Positions 57,430 to 64,000 of a stretch of DNA of 64,000 nt are shown here, one piece after another. The notes beneath the pieces are model-generated. The model did no database searches. It was given only the letters and a program-made list of their open reading frames with translations, and was not told where the DNA came from. The stretch's first letter is position 1; each line of letters begins with the position of its first letter. Source of the stretch: Zerene cesonia. Taxonomy: Eukaryota > Arthropoda > Insecta > Lepidoptera > Pieridae. Both the position numbers and the translations under genes were made by a program. The stretch spans positions 8,718,705 to 8,782,704 of the forward strand of contig NC_052119.1 in NCBI RefSeq assembly GCF_012273895.1. Reading direction: 5' to 3'.

Positions 57430-60400
57430 CTCTTATTCTATATTCAGAGTAAGTAAGAGTTGCGTTAAACTTGGGAACATTTACTTGTGTTACGTTCGTA
57501 CACAGGGAAATCTATAGTACTATACTTGAGTGAAGTGCGGACTGATTTGAGAATACTTTATGACATCTGTAATGTTAGAAACTTAACATTATGAAAATAT
57601 CTCCTAGAGAATTGGATGTTAACCCTATGGAAATCCTTATTACAATATTAAAAATACAAAAGTGTGTTTCTTTATGGAAAATAGAGAGGTTTTATTATAT
57701 AATTTTTGAATCTGGTGATATAAATGGAATAACGTTAAAATTATTTACTATTTAAACATATAATTAATTCAATGTAACCTGGCGCGAAATGTTTAATATT
57801 TCGATAAATATGTCGACTAATCTCGGTAGGCAAGTATATTTTAGAATAGTAAACCAACTTATGTATTTTATATGAAATTCGTATTATTATAAATATATAA
57901 ATACACACGTATAAAATACAAAAATTGTTACATTATCTATAACATTTCATCAATATTCTTATACCCATACATACTACATAATGCTTCATTGTTACCTGAA
58001 AATTATAATTACACAATCTTAGAGATGATGAGAAAAGAAGTGATTACAATGTAATTAACTCTGAAACCCCCATTGTTTCTTTGTATCGGTATTTCTTTGT
58101 CTACGAGATTACTCTGAAGTATTATTCACTCTGCATTAAAATATACGGTTCATAATGTGGCTAAAATTCATTATTATCTAATTTTGTCTGTGTAGCTCTC
58201 GGCAATGTCGTCAAAACAAGGAAAAACGAACTTAATTAAACCCTCATCAAGACCAAGAAACTGCTTGACAAAATAACTTTCGGATAACGATCTTTCAGTC
58301 TTGATTTATTTCGGCGTTGTTATTAACCCATATTATTTGATTTGACGCCCACACTACTGAACGAATCTTATACAATTTCTTTTGAAAACAAAAATAAACG
58401 GCCGTGGAAATTTTCGAAAAACGAAAAAACAATTTAAAAAATAACTAACAAATCATTAAGTACTAATTCTTTGTAATAAGGTACATATATTTGGTATTAT
58501 TACAAATGTTTCATAAATGTTAAATTTTTGAGGAAGACTATAGGCTAGCATGTACTACATTTAAGTATGTATGCATGCATGGTTATGAAATCGAATGACA
58601 TGGCTAGCTCGTACAATAAGAAGTTTTATCAAAATTTTGTTAACGTCAAAATCAAGTACCTAATACGAGGAAAATATTTATGTACCTATTAAGGCTGACT
58701 GTGGTAATGATTCTAGAATTGAAAAATATTTTTGCATTGAATTTCCATAAAAGCTATGATCCAATACAATTTATGTGTAAGCGTTCGAATTACAATAAAA
58801 AAACTATATTGCAGTTTGAAATAGCCATGGCATCTGAAAGCTTTCGCAAATTTCTGAATACAGTCACAGATCTAAGACTTACTATGATCGATACATTTCA
58901 AACTAGTAAATATGATGTCTTAAAGCTCATGAATTTATGTAATTCAGTTATTTTCAACAGCAAATAAGTTTCGAAATGTCTGAAGATAATTTAATACAGG
59001 GAGAACAGCAACCATATGAATATATTGACCTCTTTGTTATATAAGCAAGGTTAAAATTGAGAATGTTATTAAAATATTAAGATGAAATACTTTTAATTAT
59101 ATAGCATACAGTTTTTTATTATGTTATTATAATATTATCATAGAATTTTGTTAATAATTTGAACATTATTCGCGCTATAGCTAATTATTTTCAGGCCAAT
59201 CGTGGTTATTGGTCCTGTGAGACAATGAAGGCTTTGTTAGACTCAGCTTAATTGCAGTCCTCAGGGATCATTAGGTTATTAACCAGCTAGATATCTATGT
59301 GGAGATTATCTGTTTATTATTAAAATCAAAGCGATTTTAAAATTCTTCTGGGAGTAGATGATAATATGTTGTGGTTTTTAAAGTTATAATGGTTTCAATG
59401 AAGGTTTTAATATTGGGATTCAATAGGATTTAAACGTTTGTTTATGTATTTAACAAAGCTATAGGCTCTATACTATAATGTATTTGCTAATCTGCGGCTA
59501 TAGTTTTCACAAATTCATTTCGGAATTTTTGCGATACAGAGTAACAAGAAAAACAAATTGCGAATGCTATTTGTGTTTGATTTTTCACGAATTATACGTA
59601 GAAAAGTAAAAATTTAGATATAGTGTGTTGATGTTGTCTACAAAAATAAATTTAAATCAAGCAATAGTTATAAATGTGAGTTTGTGACATTTGTAATGAA
59701 GATAAGCGAGGTGTGAACAAGACAGAAAATAAAGGGGAATTTATTACACGGACAATTTCTATGTAAAACAGAGCGTGTTTGTTGTTTATTGCTGATTGAA
59801 ATGTTTTATTAAATCAAAGCTCGAAACTGTAAATAACATTACTATGAAACAACATTCGAATTAGGATTAATAAAAAAGGAATTCAAAACACATTTGCTAA
59901 AAGTTATAGTATGTTTTTAATATGACTGTCCTCATAGAATAATCCCAAGCTATTGAATGGTTTATATTTATGAAAATTTCTAGTTTACCCACTCTGCCAT
60001 AGTATAACTTTTCTCGCATAACTCGTAAAGCAAAAATAGAGGTGCCATTGGAAATGCAAACTGCAACACAATGCAAGAACTTTTAATTAGAAATTAATTT
60101 TCCTCCTCCTAATAAGCACATTTGTGCGTTTATAATAATAGTTTTCATCGAAGTATTTTTTATCGCATATAAATAGATTTAACAATCGAAACAGAAAAGA
60201 ATTTAATTAAAAATGTTTTATTTAAAAAAATAAAATGAAAATCATTCTATATTTTACATTTATTGCAATACGTAATTATTTGGAAGAAGTGTTTCCGGGA
60301 TTTACCAGCCTTACCAGCCTAGTTCGCATAGTTTCCAAGATTTACAGGATAATATCTTATCTTTTCGGGTCTTTTTGGATTAAATTTCGGCTAAATTAGC

Positions 60401-60990
60401 CCAGTGATTTATAAGATTAGCGCTTGCTTCCAGCTTTATATATTAATATACATTTTATTATAAAATTCTTTCAAGATCAATTTAGAGATTCATTCGATAT
60501 TCAAAAGAAATTAGTGGGATTTTATTTTCAAAAATGGGGCTGCAAACCAACCGACTTTTAGGGCTTTTTTTTTTAAATAATACAAAAGAAAATGACACAC
60601 AGAACATGTTATTTTCTCAATATAGAGATTCAATATACTTTAAATAAATTTTGACAGTGACTGAGCTCCGCGCTTTAAACATTCACGTGTGTTGGAAGTC
60701 TTCGAGACAACTTCTATTTTCAATAAATATAACTTATATATTACACTTTTCATCACACATCATCATCACTTTCTTTCATATGCACCACCTGCTTGTTTGC
60801 CTGCTTGAATAATTTAAATTATCATTTGTCCGCAGCTTAAATTCAGAGTAGTTTAATAGATGTTATTATACATATAAACCTTCCTCTTGAATCCCTCTAT
60901 CTAAAAACCCTTTTATAGTTGTGCAGTTTAAAAGATCAAAGTATACATATATTGGGATAGACACGTGAAACAACTTTGCTTTATGTGGTA
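57430..60990. other. No supported gene
   Basis: AT-rich. Contains the ORF at 58680-58967 listed separately and weak Helitron-like remnants near 58375-58565. Confidence 0.45.
58680..58967 (+). CDS. Unclassified 95-codon ORF
   Basis: Starts MYLLRLTVVMILELKNIF, a partly hydrophobic N-end, and ends LMNLCNSVIFNSK. It could be a small secreted product or part of a larger split gene, but ORFs of this length are expected by chance in AT-rich DNA and no splice sites or repeats support it. A second short frame (MSEDNLIQGEQQPYEY) follows the stop. Confidence 0.2.
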   Translation: MYLLRLTVVMILELKNIFALNFHKSYDPIQFMCKRSNYNKKTILQFEIAMASESFRKFLNTVTDLRLTMIDTFQTSKYDVLKLMNLCNSVIFNSK

Positions 60991-60992
60991 TT

Positions 60993-61171
60993 TCTAATAT
61001 ATAAAATTCTCTTGTCACAGTTTTCGTTGCCATACTCCTCCGTAACGGCTTGACCGATTTTGATGAAATTTTTTGTGCTTATCCGGTATCTATGAGAATC
61101 GGCCAACATCTATTTTTCATACCCCTAAATGATAAGAGTAAGGCAGAACAGCGTTTGCCGGGTGCAGCTAG
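60993..61171 (+). mobile_element. Helitron-like short element
   Basis: Plus-strand relative of 46681. AAATTCTCTTGTCACAG, ATACTCCTCCGTAACGGC, AATCGGCCAACATC and the end CCGGGTGCAGCTAG before T. Confidence 0.72.
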
Positions 61172-61300
61172 TATACTATGAAGTTCAGTTCATTCTTTTC
61201 AGGTAGACATAACAATGTACAAAATAATTTTAGTTCTGTCGCGGATTGTAATACCGTACTACAAATTGTTATACTGAAATCATGAAATTTAGGTAAAGAC

Positions 61301-61566
61301 ATGTGGTGGCTCAGTATTAAGAACTTCAATGGAAATGTCAGGGGATCGAGACCAGGCGACTGTGCAAGAAATAAATAGATCTTTTTCAACTTATCTGTAA
61401 GTTATACTCCACATGAGCATGTCCAAGAACCTAAAGCTCGTCGACACGAGACATTCGGCACTTGGCTGATGTCACGTGTCGTAGTGTCACGTGGTGGATT
61501 ATGACCAGAACCCTCATATGAAACCTGCGTCCCTGCAGTGGGAACGTTATGTGTGATTGATGATGA
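61301..61566 (+). mobile_element. tRNA-derived SINE, family 1, old copy
   Basis: A box region GTGGCTCAGTATTAAG, B box GGATCGAGACC, CATGTCCAAGAACC, GTGGTGGATTATGACC and CAGTGGGAACG with GATTGATGATGA. Clearly more diverged than the other copies. Confidence 0.75.
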
Positions 61567-61595
61567 AAATAAACGTAATTTAATATTTGTAGATA

Positions 61596-61793
61596 TCCTA
61601 CTAATATTATAAATGCGAATGGTTGTGAGTATGGATAATTGGATGGACGAATATATATACGTTACTCTTTCACGCGAAAACTGCTTATCGCATCTGTATA
61701 AAACTTGGTACAGAGATAGATTATAGTCCGGATTAGCACAGAGGCTACATTTTACCTGGCTACTATGCGAGTGACGACGCGGGCTAATGCTAG
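61596..61793 (+). mobile_element. Helitron-like element, both ends intact
   Basis: A|TCCTACTAATATTATAAATG to CGGGCTAATGCTAG|T, 198 bp, with TTACTCTTTCACGCGAAAAC inside. Confidence 0.75.
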
Positions 61794-61799
61794 TACCAG

Positions 61800-62830
61800 A
61801 AAAATCATGATTAATTTTTAAACTTTGTAATTATTTGATGAATTGTTCATAATCTACATAGCTTTTTATAATGAAAAGTTGCGGATTCAATGTAAAACAT
61901 TTAACGTTCGCTTCCAGTTGTTGAATGAAACTTCTCGCTTATGTCTAATTCGTGTTAGCTACTTGAATAATTTTGTGTGCTCCAAATATTATATCCAAAC
62001 TAATTCTCAGTTCGGATAAATTTAAAAATGATGCGATAAATGAGCATTGTGTTCATTTCCTGGTCTATTTATGAGTTTTATTATTTAATAATACCATTTT
62101 AATCGTGGGATTTCTAATGGTAAAAATAATCCTGCAAATGTCATAAACGCGAATTTTTGTAAGTATTGATGGATGTATGTATGTATAGATGTTTGTGACT
62201 GTTTCACGCAAAAAATACTGGACAACTGGAATAACACATAGGCAACTTATAAATAATTACATCTCTTAAGCATTATAATAATGTTAGCAATAAGCATTTA
62301 AATGCAATTTATTAATACTCAAAAGATTAATTACTTTGGTGGGTGTTTCACTTTATTTATAACTAACTATTCACTCCGGCTTTACACGTGGTATAATGGT
62401 ACACTCAGTGAAGTTACTATTTTCTAATGGCGAAAGAATTTTTGATCGGTCCAGTCGTTATTGAGTGAAAACGTTACAAACATACAAAGATATAAAAGTT
62501 TCCTCTTTATAATATTAGTGTAAATCAACATTTCCCTTACCTTGAGAAAACTATACATTCTCAGCATTCTTCTCTTATTATTTTAATTATTTATTCAGTC
62601 GTGCTTTTAGAAGCGTAATGCTCTCTCATTTATTTACCTTAAAGGCTATGGAGTGTTACGTACGGGTGATATTTACTACAATATATATTATGTATCTACA
62701 TTTCTTTTCCCTTTTAGTTCAATTGCCTTCCATTAACCATTTATTTCCATGTGTATATAATTTTTTCGTTTGTATATATGTTTTTTTTTTTAATAAGTAT
62801 AACAACAACAAATACATGGAGGCATCTTAA
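61800..62830. other. No gene; two Helitron-like remnants
   Basis: Remnants at about 62137-62250 (TTTCACGCAAAAAATACTGG, ATAACACATAGGCAAC) and, on the minus strand, 62371-62523 (GATCGGTCCAGTCGTTATTG, CCTCTTTATAATATTAG). Confidence 0.45.
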
Positions 62831-62835
62831 GTTTT

Positions 62836-63063
62836 TTTTTTTTTTTTTATGTCACAGTCGGCAATGGAGCTGATGGGTCGCCTGATGGTAAGCGCTACCA
62901 CCGCCCATGAACATTTATAGAGGCATAAGATCCATTGCAGACTTTACGCCTCTACAAATGGATTGCCGACTTTTTGGGATGGGATTAAGAAAGGATTGGC
63001 GAGAGGAATAAAGGAAAGGACTGGGAAGGGAAGGAAAAGGATATGGGTCTCCGGGCCATAAGT
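62836..63063 (-). mobile_element. Retroposon tail, family A
   Basis: A poly-T run at 62831-62850 followed by ATGTCACAGTCGGCAATGG, GGGTCGCCTGATGGTAAGCG, ACCACCGCCCATGAACATT and AAAGGACTGGGAAGGG. Minus-strand copy with the tail at the left. Confidence 0.7.
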
Positions 63064-63069
63064 ATGCTC

Positions 63070-64000
63070 TATATCCACTTTTAACCTAAGTTTCCAAATA
63101 CAAAGAAGGTCCTCAATTCGTGTGTTTGTTCGTAACTCAAAAACTTCATAAGCCTATAACCGATTTACGTGACGTAGAAAATTTGTCATTAGAATATGGA
63201 GTTATCTCTCCTAAAGATGTCGATGATGTTTTGTGAAGAAAATTATAATTTCTTAAGAAAATGGAATAATAGTATAAAAGAGGCGACCCTCAATGCATGT
63301 CATATCAATTTTATATTATACCGGAAGACAGCCTTTTTGATATTCTACAGCTTAAGTGTTTCTGAAGGACATACACTCATATTCCAATAAGTTTTCTCAA
63401 TGAAAACAAAATCAGAACGACAAAAATTAAAAATTCAAATAAAATACCGTCCTCTTATCTGAACAATTGAGATATCCAACGTATCAATTAAGTCGAATTT
63501 ATGCCATTATACGGCTAACGATACCTCTCCGGATACTAATTGCTTCTACAAAGTGGTCTATAGCCCTTCTAATGGTACACCCTCGACCCTTTTAAGTGTA
63601 CGGCAAAAAGTTTTGGACCAATTGTTTTGAATATTTATGTAAGCGGACCCTTAATAATTATATACGAACTCATTCAGGTAAGATGAGTAAGAATCACTAT
63701 AATATATCGTTATATAAATTAAGGTAAGGTCAATATATACAAAATAAAAATCATTTCTTGCTTCTCATGCTTTGAAAATTCATAAAACCTTACACAGGCA
63801 ATGAAAATCAACCCTAAAATCTTATAAATTCTTCTAACTTTGATATTTTGGGCATTCTAGAATTTCTATGTTTATAATATATTCGTCATTTTAATATCGC
63901 AACATTCACAAATACGTAGTGCTTACGTAACTTAAACAAACAAACATTGACTCTATTGCAAATATCTTAAATACAAGATATTTCCGTAACCGTAATAAAG
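63070..64000. other. No gene seen
   Basis: AT-rich. The frame at 63196-63390 has no supporting evidence. Confidence 0.45.

Overview
This window looks like an AT-rich, repeat-loaded piece of an insect nuclear genome, most likely a moth or butterfly. The evidence is: five scaffold gaps of exactly 1,000 N (11396-12395, 17404-18403, 22331-23330, 35940-36939, 41519-42518); many copies of tRNA-derived SINEs with intact A and B boxes, ending in the (GAT)n tail common in Lepidoptera; many short Helitron-like elements that begin after A with TC and end CTAG before T; truncated LINEs; and small exons separated by kilobase introns. I see no operons, ribosome binding sites, CRISPR arrays or rRNA. Most open frames longer than 60 codons are chance or lie in repeats.

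Two split genes can be supported. The first is on the minus strand and fills about the first 28 kb. It starts with a signal-peptide exon (28137-28173), continues with Cys-rich exons at 23821-23950 and 20878-21023, lacks one exon (probably inside a sequence gap), and ends with a Cys-rich exon at 7019-7229. Splice phases match exactly across the first two junctions. The last exon begins so that a Cys-Cys pair would be rebuilt across the missing junction. Upstream of the start codon there is an initiator (TCAGTT) with a downstream promoter element at exactly +28. The product is a small secreted or surface Cys-rich protein of unknown function. Its introns carry most of the repeats in the left half, including a broken LINE at 16.7-18.7 kb.

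The second gene is on the plus strand at 40510-45378: five visible short exons coding for a heptad-rich, charged coiled-coil protein, with at least one more exon probably in the 41519-42518 gap and a poly(A) signal at 45407. I cannot name it.

The rest is repeat landscape. It includes six or so copies of one SINE family (two with clear 10- and 14-bp target-site duplications), a second SINE family (24104, 55382), a retroposon-tail family (7971, 31285, 37540, 54425, 57106, 62836), a minus-strand retroposon with a perfect 17-bp duplication (29655-29869), LINE RT remnants (2290, 3838, 16690), a foldback family whose 20.4-kb member carries a perfect 61-bp palindrome, a tRNA-like inverted element (55570-55775) and a 199-bp MITE (19887-20085). 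The stretches 29.9-35.1 kb, 45.4-53.3 kb and 57.4-64 kb have no gene I can support.
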